Source of the DNA: Cordia subcordata | Lineage: Eukaryota; Streptophyta; Magnoliopsida; Boraginales; Cordiaceae | Assembly: GCA_028554755.1 (NCBI GenBank) | Contig: JAPTOF010000005.1 | Coordinates: forward strand, 13,490,001 to 13,554,000 | DNA: 64,000 nucleotides | Direction: 5' to 3' | Shown: positions 48,645 through 59,689 of the stretch, piece after piece | Layout: every line of letters begins with the position of its first letter | How positions within the stretch are numbered: position 1 is the first letter of the stretch | The notes under the pieces: model-generated | Told to the model about the DNA's origin: nothing | Seen by the model: only the letters and a program-made list of their open reading frames with translations | Database searches by the model: none | Position numbers and translations under genes: made by a program

Positions 48645-48820
48645 CTCCTTTTTTAGCTTAAAAAGTTCAACAATAAAAAAAGGAGAGCATATTAATATGT
48701 TAATATGTATACCATCATATAAATATGAAGTGAGGCAGCAGCAGAGACTAGAGAGCGAACTGCAAATAAATAGATAGGGTTTTTTGTTCTTTTTTTGTTT
48801 TTTTCCTCTTCGCATTTCGC
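48645..48820 (-). other. Candidate first exon of the TIGR01589 gene
   Basis: The next exon (from 46817, GATCCAGAG) begins in phase 0 and has no ATG before it. Two donors lie here: ATGATG followed by GTATAC (donor at 48712), which would add only MM, and AAAAAGGAG followed by GTGAGC (donor at 48644), a stronger site whose frame stays open back to an ATG at 48815. A CT-rich stretch upstream suggests a 5' UTR. The choice is not settled by sequence alone. Confidence 0.4.
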
Positions 48821-48959
48821 TGTAATATTAATTTCTCTTGTTTCCTTGTTTTTTTTTTCGTTTTTCTTTTTTGGGGGTTTCCGTTTTGGTTTAATTCGAT
48901 AATTGGGAATTGAAATGAAGGTTTTGATTGGACAGCATGATTAAGTGTGTTATCCAAGC

Positions 48960-50757
48960 TCTTAAGTGGTGGTTAAATGTAAGAGATTGCATTTGAAATT
49001 GATAAAGCAAATGGAAAGATACTTTGGGTCCACGGAAGTGACCCGTTTGACTATTAACAATTCGTGCGATTCACATATAAAATGAGTATTTTTATATAGT
49101 GTTTTGTAATTTAATGTAAGAGAAACATATAATTATAGTTTATAAAGTTTTATTTTTGTTGTAATTTTAATTATAATCTTATTCTTTATGAAATTTAGAA
49201 TGATTGAATAAAAGGCTTAAATTAAAAAAATAAAAAATACATTAATTTTATTTTTTACACCAAATAAAAATAAAATAAAATACTTAAATTAAAAAAACAC
49301 ATTAAAAGAAGATATCATTTCAATTAAAATGTAATTTCAGACAAATAACAGGGATGGATCAATATTTTTGAAGGAAAAAAAGATATAAAATGATGATATG
49401 TTACATTAATAAAAAAAAGAATATATTCTATTTTATATATTTTATATATATATGAATAATTATATTCTTTAAATACATATAACAACCGTACGAAAAAGAT
49501 ATAATGACAATAACAATAATAAAATTATTTATTTTATGAATACATCATTAATGTATATAGTTTTACGAGAAAAATGATTATGGAAAATTGTTTGAATTAT
49601 TTTAACGGGAATTTACTCTCACTTCGTTGTCTAATTACAACATTATGAAGAGAAAGAATCGAATAGCAATGGGTGGTTAACATAGGACAATTATTATTTT
49701 TAAAATGATTTAAAAGCAAGTAGAAGATATTTTAGGTCCACAAAGGGGAGAGATGAGAGCGAGACAAGAAAAAAAGAAAGGCAAAAGTCAAGACAAATTA
49801 ACAGCGGAAATGATGGCTGCTTTTGTGACACATGTGCTGCTAATCCTTTGGTCTATAGTTAAAAAAAGGTCAAATTTTAGGTTGGTTGAAGACAAAACAA
49901 TTGGATTGGTGTATTGGTTGACGTGTCAGTAAATGTTTCTTTTTCTTCCCCTTTTTGAGTTTTTATAATCCATCGTAAGAGATTGTTCTAATGCTGATAA
50001 TTCTTTTTACTTTATAGTTCTTTTTTACTGTAAAATAAATTCAATTAATGAAATTTAATTATCAATATATTTGATATAGTCCGACCATCAACTGATAAAT
50101 CTCAAGTTCACAACACGTCTCCTACACTATGCACTAATTAAGTCTCTTTTTATCTCACTCATAAATTTAATTTCTACCTCTCATGAAATATAGATCCAAC
50201 TTATTGCTTTTGGGACCACTCACTTAAATTACTCTGTTGAACCCTTTGTGAGATTAATTATTATTTCTATAATAGGAATAAGATGTGGGTTTTTCTTTAT
50301 TTAAAATCAAATAGGTTTTTAAAGGTTTTTCCCTTTCTAGGTCTCTTTATTAGCATATCTCTATAGTGCTTGACAGAAAAAGTTCAACAGTGTAAATTAG
50401 CTCTTCTTTGTCTTAATGTGGTGTGGATGGGACATAGCACATTTATTTTTTTTAACACATGCCTATAATACATTCACCAATTCAATTAAAATTGGATGGG
50501 GAATTCCCAAAAAGGTTAAAAATTTTTGAAAGTATCCCGAAGTTCACGTGCTTTACCCTTAGAATCATTTTCACAATAACTAAAAAAAATAACATTCCTA
50601 TGAATCCTTGGATTTTAGGCTATTCATTGTCCATATGCATCTTCTTGGGATAATTGCCATGCATCTCGTGATTTACTTCCAAATGCATGCACTAATGATG
50701 TCCTTCAATATTTCCTCACTAACATAGCAATTTTCATCAACATGTTTTTGTCTTTAA
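48960..50757. other. AT-rich intergenic stretch
   Basis: No gene or transposon end recognised. Presumed to include the promoter of the minus-strand TIGR01589 gene at its left end. Confidence 0.5.
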
Positions 50758-51847
50758 TCTATACTATAATATAAAACAGGTCCTGTTAAATGCTATGTTA
50801 CCATATATCGCTACTATTTTATTGCCACATATTTACTGCTTAATAATGTTAAAAAAATACGTAGCTATCCTTTTCTTTAAAAGATTTTTCATAGATGGTC
50901 TTCTTTTTCTAAAATTTTCCTTTCTCATTATATTTGATTTTTCGATTTAATTTCTTCGTAATTACATAATCTTAACTCTTCCTATTTTCAAAATTGGAAG
51001 TATATATGGACATTACAAATCCTATAACTAAATCATTTAGTTGTTATTCAATTCGATTTCTTCCATTTTCGTACACTAAAAAATCTTTCCTTTTTCTTCT
51101 CCATATATTATTTATACTTAATCATTAGCCTAAAATTAATATTAAATCATTATTTTAGTGTCATATTTCAACTCATACATTCCAATTTCACGCATGGTAA
51201 TGCAAATTTACTTCCCTTTTGTTTTAGATACTCGCAATTCGATCGATTCTTTTTATATCACCACAATTTTTTCGTAATTCAATGGGGTCTGTTTTACACT
51301 ATAGTATAGAAATATAGATTAAATATATTTTTAGAAAATGGAGGCAATCCTTCCTTCCGTTTTAAGAAGAATATGTAAAAATGAAAGATTTTTCAAAATC
51401 ATTTTCTAATCAGTAATTTAATTTTAGACCCTAGACGTAATTCTGCCAATTGACAAATATATGGAATTTGACTACTTAAAATGTTATCATATATATTGCA
51501 GCCTAATCATTATATGGTATATAAAGCATAGTAACATCATTAATTTATATTTGATTTGGTAAAATATAACAAGTTATTGTAGGTCATATAAAAAAATTAA
51601 TTTTAATATTTTTCAGCTATTTGTAGCAATAGGCTTTTCCACTATATGATTGCAAATCTTTTTATAAGGTAGGTCTAATTTTTTTTTTCCAATACAATGT
51701 TTTTTTATTAACCTAATGTGTATTCTCGTTATTTAATCTATTAAAATTAATTCATATAATTTGTTTGAAACATTTACATGGATAAAAAATTAAATCTTTT
51801 TACCTACATATGGCACATCCTGTGCAATCGCACATGTGACATACCAG
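50758..51847 (+). mobile_element. Helitron, non-autonomous
   Basis: Begins A/TCTATACTATAATATAAAAC and ends TGTGCAATCGCACATGTGAC, ATACCAG followed by T: a stem of TGTGC/GCACA about a dozen bases before the end. Insertion between A and T without duplication is known of Helitrons; the last four bases are CCAG instead of CTAG, one change. Shares long blocks with the copy at 30173-30794 but is longer. No Rep/helicase gene. Confidence 0.72.
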
Positions 51848-52539
51848 TATTCTCTTTGTTGTAGGGATCTTTTGTGGTGGCACTTCAAACTTAGAACAAT
51901 AAAGTTTGTATGTTGCTAAGTTTTAGCTAGAGATGGATTAGAAAGTTTACTGTTCTCATGAAAATTTCAGGTGAAGGTTTGCGTTCTCTGGGATATTTAT
52001 GAAGTACAAGATCTTTGCCAATGAATTATTTTAATATATATATATATATTAAAAAAAGTGGTAGAAATTTTAATACTGACACCATTAAATCTATTCATAA
52101 ACCCATGACCAACCCTTTTTTTAGCTAAGTACGTGACAATATACTTGTCAAATAATTATTTGCTAATCATATCAGCATCAATTTTGTTAGTTGAAATTGC
52201 AAGTATTGAGAGAAAGTTTTCAGTTATAAATTCCGTGAAGAACCTATTGAGAAATTGAATGAGAGATATATTTATAAATGATTGTTTAAATACTTTCATT
52301 AAAAGTGATTTTTTTTTTTGACAAAAAATGGATGTATTTGATAGAATTCAATTAGCAATACTTTTAGAACATGAGATCCTGCAGAGGTCAATTGTAATGT
52401 TTGTACTATTAAAAGATTCAAAATTTTACATATATAAATTATTTTTACATTGACCCCATTAAAGAAATTTTCTAGTTCTGTCCTTTAGTATACATGTATT
52501 TATAGAATATTGCAATGATAGGAATAGCACAAAAGAAGC

Positions 52540-53100
52540 CAAGGCTATGTAAAGTAGATTGCAAGAAATAATAATTTGAATTGCAAAAACTAATCTACTC
52601 TAGCACGCCCTACAAATGAAATTGTATCAAGAATAGTGAGATTGAATCGTATCTTTCCAAAATGATGCCCCTGGTCGTGATGTCAGCTAGTTGATTAAGA
52701 GAGGAAATGGAATAGTTTTTAACTATTTGGAAGCTTCTCTTTCGCAAAATAAATACTCACCAAGCTCGACATGTTTGTTTGAGCATGATAGTCAGGATTA
52801 GTTGTGAGTTAGGTCACTTCAATATTATCATACTAAAGTGTCAGTGGTACAGGTGAAGAAAAAATCCATTTGGATACTGAAGATTGTATCCAACTCTATA
52901 GTGGCATAAGAAATAGCATGGTATTTTGTTTCTGTGCTTAAACGAGAAACAAAATTTTGTTTTCTAGCAAATTCGGAGATGACTTAAGGCCCTAAGAAAA
53001 TACAATAGTCATGAGTACTTAGAGGATCACTATAGCAGTCCGCCCAATTTGATTTGCCATAAGCATGTGTAAGATCATGCATACTAGATTCTGAGGTTTG
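52540..53100 (-). pseudogene. Ty1/copia RNase H remnant
   Basis: Minus strand from about 53090: MHDLTHAYGKSNWADCYSDP, LSTHDYCIFLGP-stop-VISEFA, RKQNFVSRLSTETKYHAISY, ATIELDTIF, YDNIEVT-stop-LTTNPDYHAQTN, and LADITTRGI. This matches the copia RNase H (consensus 'Y.DSDWAGC..DRRST.GYCIFLG...ISW.SKKQ..VSRSS.EAEYRA.A....E'), including the catalytic aspartate region and the ADILTKGL-like end. Two or more stops. It stops where the gypsy LTR begins. Confidence 0.82.
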
Positions 53101-53179
53101 TTAACTACTGAAACTAACACAGTGGAATGAATAGGAATCATGTGTTATCAACAAATTAAAGAAAAATTAGGTCGTTACT

Positions 53180-53575
53180 ATAACCAATTTATCAAAATAG
53201 ACTACAATTGTCTTTGCATATGCGATCAATCTTGTAGACCAAAACTAAGATTTATGCCCTAGGCTAGGTCTTTAATCAATTGATTATCCCTTTTATTTAC
53301 TTTGCTTTATTTCAGTCTGCTTCTTAATTTACTATGTGTTAATTTCTTGCTAAATAGGACTCAGTAGTGGGCACGATTAAGTTCACATCAGTCTATTAGT
53401 TTACAGCTTCTTTTTCTTTTTATTGTTTAAACCCACTCCCCCTCTATTTGTGCTTTTCTTGTTCGCTTGATTTGGCGCTCGATTTGGTCTAAAAAGGTAA
53501 CATAATGATTAAGCAATCTTTATGGGTTCGACCTATTCATTACTTGTGCAAATCACTAGGTAAGGATAGGCTTTT
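53180..53575 (+). repeat. Ty3/gypsy LTR remnant related to the LTR at 2947
   Basis: CCAATTTATCAAAATAGACT, TTTGCATATGCGATCAAT and the GGTTCGACC segment correspond, in order and with divergence, to 3355-3750 (GATTTATCGAAATAG, TTTTTGCATCTAGGATCAAA, TTCGACC). No internal sequence flanks it, so it is a solo or truncated LTR. Confidence 0.6.
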
Positions 53576-54201
53576 TTTTTTTTTTTTAAGTGGATTTGAT
53601 ATTTTTTAAGTGGATTTGATATCCATTATGTATCAAGCAATGATAGAGGGAGATACAACCCATCATGCACATATGCACACCCTAAATTTTTTTTTAAGGA
53701 AAAATAATTTTTACATTTTTTTCAACTCCCTTGACACCTCATCAACCCCTTTCCCTCCTTTCCTTTTTCCTTCAGAGTTAGATCTTCTTATATTAAATAC
53801 TCTCTTATATTGATATGATAGAAATATTAATCATTTATATTTAGATCTCTCAGCGATTCAATAAATTAATTTTTTGAAAAAGAATAAATTTTTTTAAATG
53901 CTTTTTGTCTCTTCCAATACCTACTTTTTTTTGAAATATGAATTTCATAAATGATTGAGATAAAATTACATAACATAAATGATTAAAAATTTTCTTTTAT
54001 ATCAATATGAAAGAACTTTTGATGTAAGAATATTCTAATTTCTTTCCCCCCTCCTTTGATGATCCGTGCCCTGTCTCCCTTCCTAAATATTTTTAACTCC
54101 TCTAACCAAAAGAGGAACTGCCACCTAATTGGCCCCGTTAGGCTATTGTAGTGACATTCTTCCTTTCCTCTTTCTTTCTTTAATTTGTTTTTTTTTTCTA
54201 A

Positions 54202-54973
54202 GGGGTAAATTGTGGGGAACCCTCTTGTGGTTTGTTATAAGTGTGTGCTTACCCTCTGTGATTTAAAAATTAGCTAGTAACCCCCTATACTTCTCAAAGG
54301 TGAAGCACACACGTCCATTTTTTTAACTCTGTTAGTTTTGACTAACGAAAATACAAAAAAAACTAATTTATCCTTCAAACTCAGGGGCTGATGGTGCACT
54401 TGTGGCAACCACAAGGGTGTACGACGCACTTATAACAAATCATAGGGGGTTCAGCACTATTTACCCTATTTAATTGGAAACGTAAAGTAATTAATAATTA
54501 ATTGATTGATTAATTAATTTAATAATTGACTAATTAATTAATCAAATAATTAAAATTAAATTAATTTAATTAATAAGGCGGTGGTTGTGCGACTGTGATG
54601 GCAGTGGAGGTTAATTTCTTTTTTTATATTTCATTTTTCAATGACAAAAAATATTTACTTGTTGTAACGAAATAAAATGCAAACAATAGTTGGTTAAAAT
54701 TTACATATTTTATACTAAATTCAAGAATTCAAGTCTTTCTTCTTGCAAATATTTTTTAAAAATAAAAAAGGAAGGGCATTTTTTTTTTTACCAAAATCAA
54801 GTTTAATAGCAAAACAACTAAATGTAGTCTCAGGCCTGATGCGTGTACCACACGTTCGGTTAAATCTAACGGAAAAGGTGACAAAAGGTGGTAATGTGCT
54901 TCACTTTTAAAAAGTACAAAAGGTAAACGCACACTTATAATAAATCATAACAGGGTTGCTTACAATTTACCCC
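54202..54973. mobile_element. MULE-type MITE with 9-bp duplication
   Basis: Ends GGGGTAAATTGT and its inverse, with the exact 9-bp duplication TTTTTCTAA (54193-54201 and 54974-54982). The TIRs (TGTGGTTTGTTATAAGTGTG, CCCTCTGTGATTTAAAAATT, AGCTAGTAACCCCC) resemble the MULE TIRs at 24264 in the same order. A third, inward copy of the right-end motif lies near 54395-54470. No coding sequence; TTAATTAA-rich in the middle. Confidence 0.85.
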
Positions 54974-55531
54974 TTTTTCTAAATTTCAACTTTCAACGAG
55001 GCTGTTAACAACAAGCCAAGGGCTTTTATATATTGACTCACAAAGAATCTTCCTCTCTAACTCAAACTCACACACCATTCTCCATCTACTTCTCGTGCAA
55101 TTTTACCATGTAACTATTTGTCCTGTTCTAATTTATTTTGATTAAGTGATTTATTTGAGAGATAAGTTTTTATTTGATTTATTTTTAGATCATAGATAAT
55201 GATTAAAGTTTATAGTATGAAACTAAACATTTTTACTAGTGATATTTATTAAAATTAATTAGAAGTATAGATCTATTATTATCTTTTATCATTTTTATTG
55301 AGTTATAAGATGCTTTTTGTACTATTTGTAATAACGTCAAGATGGAACAAGTCCTAAACTTTTATTTATTTGTTCATGACAATACAAAATGCTAGAGAGT
55401 TGAGAGTGGTCTTTTTGAAGGCTAACAATGTTACTTATGTAAAACTTTAGTTACATTCGCTAGATAAAATATATTTGGTTATCACAAAGTTATTAAGCAA
55501 ACTAAAGAAGGAGTTCATTTAAAAGGATAAC

Positions 55532-56716
55532 TGTTGGCTAAACATTTGTTATTAGTTTTGATGATGAAAATTTTATATTCATTATTTGACTAAAAGCATC
55601 TTGGGAAAATAAGTACTTAAATGTAAGAAGATGCTTTGAAAGATGAAAGAAGATGTGCAAAATACATTATTTGAAGAACAAGAAGATGAGAAGGCATAAG
55701 GAGGAGAAGAAATGTCATAAGGGGTACCGGGCATTCTTTTCTTTCTTGCTCTTTTGTGAAATGCCTAAATATTGTATATGTTTGGCTCAAACTCTCTTCT
55801 TCATTATTCAAACAAATTTTTTAAACTCTTGCACATTTGATTCATATAGGCACAAATGAATTTGAATGCACACATAGAGTAAAAATATGTTTTTGGGGTG
55901 TTTCAAGTCATAACACGTATTTACAATATATCTCAAAATGATTTGGAGTTGTGGAAATTGCACTTGAAATAATTTTTGCAAAAGTTTGGCTTTACTTCAC
56001 TTTTTGGAGTGGCCGGACCCCCTAGCTGGTCGACCGGCTGACCTGGGTGGGTCGCTCGGCCAAGACAAAAAATGAAGGAAAAAGCCGGACCCCCTAGCCG
56101 GTCGACCGGCTAAGGCGTCCGGCCTAGTCAGAGAGGGCCAAGACAAATTGGAAGATTCAAATCATCAAGTGAAGTGTGCAAAATTGTTATTATCATTCAA
56201 TCAAGCTTTAAGCCATTCTTGCAATATATTTGAGCTTTCAAAAGCTTATTCATTTGCTATATTTTCTTCTTGAAGAAAAAATTTCAGATTACATCTTTTT
56301 TTATTCCTGGAATATATATACACATTGAGAACTAAAATCTAGTGAGGTCAAATTCTTTAAAGCTTGAACAGTGTGGGGAAATCCTAAAGAGTGGTACTAT
56401 TGGGTTATTTGAAGTTGGGCTTCAAAGAGGTGTGAAAACTTGGTTTGTGCTTCACCAAGATTTGAAAAAACATTATAGTGAAGATTGGTTGAAATCCTAA
56501 GGGAGCATCCTTAGGCGGTGGACGTAGGTTTGGCCGAACCATCTTAAATCGTTTGTCTCTCATCTTCTTATACTCTTATCATCATACTTGTTTAAATTGC
56601 TTATATTGTGTTTGATATATTGTTTGAAAGAAATTGTTGATTTTTTGAGAATTTTTTAAATCAAAATTTAGTAATTATATCTTAATTCACCTCCCCTTAA
56701 GATATTTGCACCCACA
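55532..56716 (+). mobile_element. Solo LTR, Ty1/copia SIRE type
   Basis: 1185 bp, starts TGTTGGCTAAAC and ends GCACCCACA, with an exact 5-bp duplication ATAAC on both sides (55527-55531 and 56717-56721). The 3' part has GGTGGACGTAGGTTTGGCCG, AACC and TTAATTCACCTCCCCTTAAG, known features of SIRE/Maximus LTRs. Two GC-rich units GGACCCCCTAGC.GGTCGACCGGCT lie near 56016 and 56086. No internal region remains, as after LTR-LTR recombination. Confidence 0.88.
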
Positions 56717-56721
56717 ATAAC

Positions 56722-58000
56722 CTAACAAGAAAAGAAAAGTGTGTGAGAGAAATAAAATAAAATTCTCAATATATTAGTCTTGATTTTCATTTGTAAATAT
56801 GTATGGTAGTCTCTTTTTGTTTGATCTATTTTTATTAATTTAATTTTATTGTGTTATGATAACTAATTTTAGATTACTTAATTACTATCTAGAGCTTAAT
56901 TATTGTAAGCTCTAATAGCATTTGCAATGAGTTAATTATTTAATAATTTTAGACTGTAAAATCATGTACAAGACAACTATAAAAAAGGTAACTTTTCCAT
57001 TTATGTAACTATATTTATGTCTCTTTTGCATTTAAAATGATATTTATATTTTTTTGTTTTTTCAAAAAAAAAAATTATACGTAAATGTACACTCGTAATC
57101 CCTGGTCCTAGCTCCACCCCTAGTGTTAGGTATAGAGTGATTATTGAAAAAGATTAGCAGTGGTGAGTGTCAAATTGTAAATTCTCAAGTCAGAATTAAA
57201 ATCACTTGGTTGAAACTTTATAATTTTTTTCTTTTCTTTTCTTTCTTTTTTATAACAAAGTTAGTGCTAGCAAATTGCACTTTTAGGAAGATGTAAAGAT
57301 AGAGGAAAGAGACAGGGTTATGGTGGTTTGGCCAAAAGGAACTTTTGGCGGCTTGTTGATGCCTTATTTCTTTGGTTGCTCATTTCACCCTTAGCCTTAA
57401 AGAAAGTTGGTTATGACAAGCTTGAATCTTGCCAATAATGCTGAAATTGACATAGATCATTTCTGGCGGCTCAGTCTCACGAGGATTAGTTGAAAGATGG
57501 CGCTTGGATTGGATTATCGAAAAATTATATCTCTAGTTTTAAGTGATTTTTTTTTATCTTCAATTTTAAGTAGTTATGTATTTAAATAAAAATTATAATT
57601 ATAAGAACATATATTTATATGTTTGGTTAAAGTGAGATAAAAATAATTTATATTATTAAAATGACTATTAGCAACATGGAAATAAAAATCAGTTAAAACA
57701 CAATCTAAGTATAATTATCTATTTATTTCTTGAAAATATATTATCAAAATGTTACAATTTAATAATTTAATTTGTGTCATATATAACATATGATCTTTTT
57801 TTTTTTTTTTAAAAAAAAATCCTTTCGGGCCAGAATATCCAAGGCATTGCAAACAAGTCTGGAACACGCTTGACTTAGCCCGCTAACCATTGTGTTGAGT
57901 AATTAAAAAGTAAAATAATTTATTTAAATAAAATATTATTTTATAAGTTTGAATATTTATTTTCATCTCTATATGTTTTGCAATAAATATTATATAAAAG
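56722..58000. other. AT-rich intergenic stretch
   Basis: No gene recognised. The segment at about 57060-57125 ends CCTGGTCCTAGCTCCACCCC, which resembles the edge of the decayed repeats at 8190 and 14925. A poly-T/poly-A join is at about 57797-57820. Confidence 0.45.
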
Positions 58001-58013
58001 AACACACACACAT

Positions 58014-58057
<44 letters not shown>

Positions 58058-58058
58058 T
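58001..58058. repeat. (CA)n(TA)n microsatellite
   Basis: CA run followed by TA run; a further TA run lies at 58112-58137. Confidence 0.95.
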
Positions 58059-58104
58059 TCCAATACATGTCACATGTTCCAACCAAACATTTAATCTATC
58101 CTTT

Positions 58105-58137
<33 letters not shown>

Positions 58138-58538
58138 CACAACAATTACTCAATTTATATATGTTTAATCACCAATTAATAAATAATAATTCCATCTAAA
58201 AAACTTTCAAAATATTTTATTGCGTTTTTCTGACATCAATTCATTTTTTAATTTTACTTTCACAATTTAAATATTTTATTCAATTATTAAATATTTCTCA
58301 AAAATAATTTAAACATTTTTGTTTAATTAATAAAATCTCTCATGAAAACAAGTATTAAAAACTTATGAAAACGTAAATTTCATATATATATATATATTTT
58401 ATCATCACATATAATATTAAAAATCAATCAGAAATAACAGATAAATACATTGCACGAGATATACTCTGATCAAGTTTAATTTGATTATGCATAGACACCT
58501 CTTCGAAATATCGAACCCCAACAAGTACCTCTTATACA

Positions 58539-58546
58539 TATAAATA
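58539..58546 (+). promoter_or_regulatory. TATA box of the RING gene
   Basis: TATAAATA, about 145 bp before the chosen start; between them lies a CT-rich leader (CTCTCTCTTTCTCGCTCTCT near 58620), typical of plant 5' UTRs. Confidence 0.65.
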
Positions 58547-58682
58547 ACCCCTTTAAACATTTTCACTCTAAAACAATTTATTTACACATATATATTCATC
58601 ATTGACCAACTCGACCCCTCTCTCTCTTTCTCGCTCTCTCTATATCGCTCGTGGTGGTTTTTCTCTCTCTAAAAAGATTCCA

Positions 58683-59684
58683 ATGTCCTCCGCTGGGGTC
58701 ACCGCCGCGGAAGGCGGCCAGCTCTACTTTTGCCACCAATGCAACCACACCGTCACCATCGTCCCTTCTCCCGCCGGCGATCTCCTCTGCCCTTCGTGCA
58801 ACTCCGACTTCGTCGAAGAATTCGATAACCCTAACCCTATCCCTAGCGCGATCCACCAACCCGACCCGTTTATGTTCCCCTCGTCGGAGTCCATCTCTGC
58901 TCTCCTCAACTCCTTCCTCCTGCCGTCTCCTTCATCGTCTTCCTCCGTCTCCGTCCCTATTGATCTCCAGAACCCGAGAATTGACTCCTCCGGGGGCCTG
59001 AACGCGGCACGGGAAGAGGTCTACGGCGACTTGGGGGGATTCAACGCGCTTGAGTGGTTGGCTAATCGTTTGGAATCGCGCCGTGCCAGCGGAGTCAACT
59101 TCCAGTTCATCTTCGAGGGCGGTCCTTTTGGTGGTCCGGGCATACAGCTCCCTGCCAACTTAGGTGATTATTTCATTGGGCCGGGCTTCGAGCAGTTAAT
59201 ACAGCAGTTGTCGGAGAACGATCCGAACCGATACGGGACTCCCCCTGCATCTAAATCGGCGGTGGAGGGTCTCCCAGAAGTGAAAGTGGACCAGAAAGTG
59301 TTGGAATCAGAGCTGGCGCAATGTGCCGTTTGTAAAGATGAGTTTGAGTTGGGTATGGACGTGAAGCAGATGCCCTGCAAGCACGTCTATCATAACGACT
59401 GTATTCTGCCGTGGCTCGAGCTGCATAATTCTTGCCCTGTTTGTCGGTATGAGTTGCCTACAGATGATCCTGATTATGATAATAGGGCAGCTAGAGCCGG
59501 CTCTGGGGATATGACTAGTGGAGGAAATTCGCAAGGGCAGAGGAGGGTGGAGAGGCAGTTTACTATTCAATTGCCGTGGCCACTGGGAGGGTTTGGGTCA
59601 TCCTCGTCAAGCGGTGGCAGTGGCAGTGGCAGTGGCCGTGGTGGACCGGAGTCTGGAGGCCAGCAAAACCAAGAATCAAATTGA
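58683..59684 (+). CDS. RING-H2 E3 ubiquitin ligase, RING1-like
   Basis: Intronless, 333 residues from MSSAGVTAAEGG; the frame is open upstream to 58602, but the CT-rich leader and family starts favour 58683. Zinc ribbon near the N terminus (YFCHQC, LLCPSC; C17, C20, C36, C39), Ser-rich linker (about 75-100), a conserved middle (NALEWLANRLESRR, PANLGDYFIGPGFEQLIQQL), RING-H2 at residues 214-255 (CAVCKDEFELG, CKHVYHNDCILPWL, CPVCR: C3H2C3 complete), and a Gly/Ser tail. RING-H2 domains recruit E2 enzymes and transfer ubiquitin to targets; this zinc-ribbon plus RING layout is that of plant RING1/At3g19950-like cytosolic ligases. Substrate unknown. The coding part is GC-richer than its surroundings. 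No defect seen. Confidence 0.92.
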   Translation: MSSAGVTAAEGGQLYFCHQCNHTVTIVPSPAGDLLCPSCNSDFVEEFDNPNPIPSAIHQPDPFMFPSSESISALLNSFLLPSPSSSSSVSVPIDLQNPRIDSSGGLNAAREEVYGDLGGFNALEWLANRLESRRASGVNFQFIFEGGPFGGPGIQLPANLGDYFIGPGFEQLIQQLSENDPNRYGTPPASKSAVEGLPEVKVDQKVLESELAQCAVCKDEFELGMDVKQMPCKHVYHNDCILPWLELHNSCPVCRYELPTDDPDYDNRAARAGSGDMTSGGNSQGQRRVERQFTIQLPWPLGGFGSSSSSGGSGSGSGRGGPESGGQQNQESN

Positions 59685-59689
59685 AGAAA

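Noticed and set aside
58599..58859. Antisense ORF over the RING gene start, and other-frame ORFs at 59307-59770
   Set aside because: Shadow frames of a GC-rich coding region; no domain.
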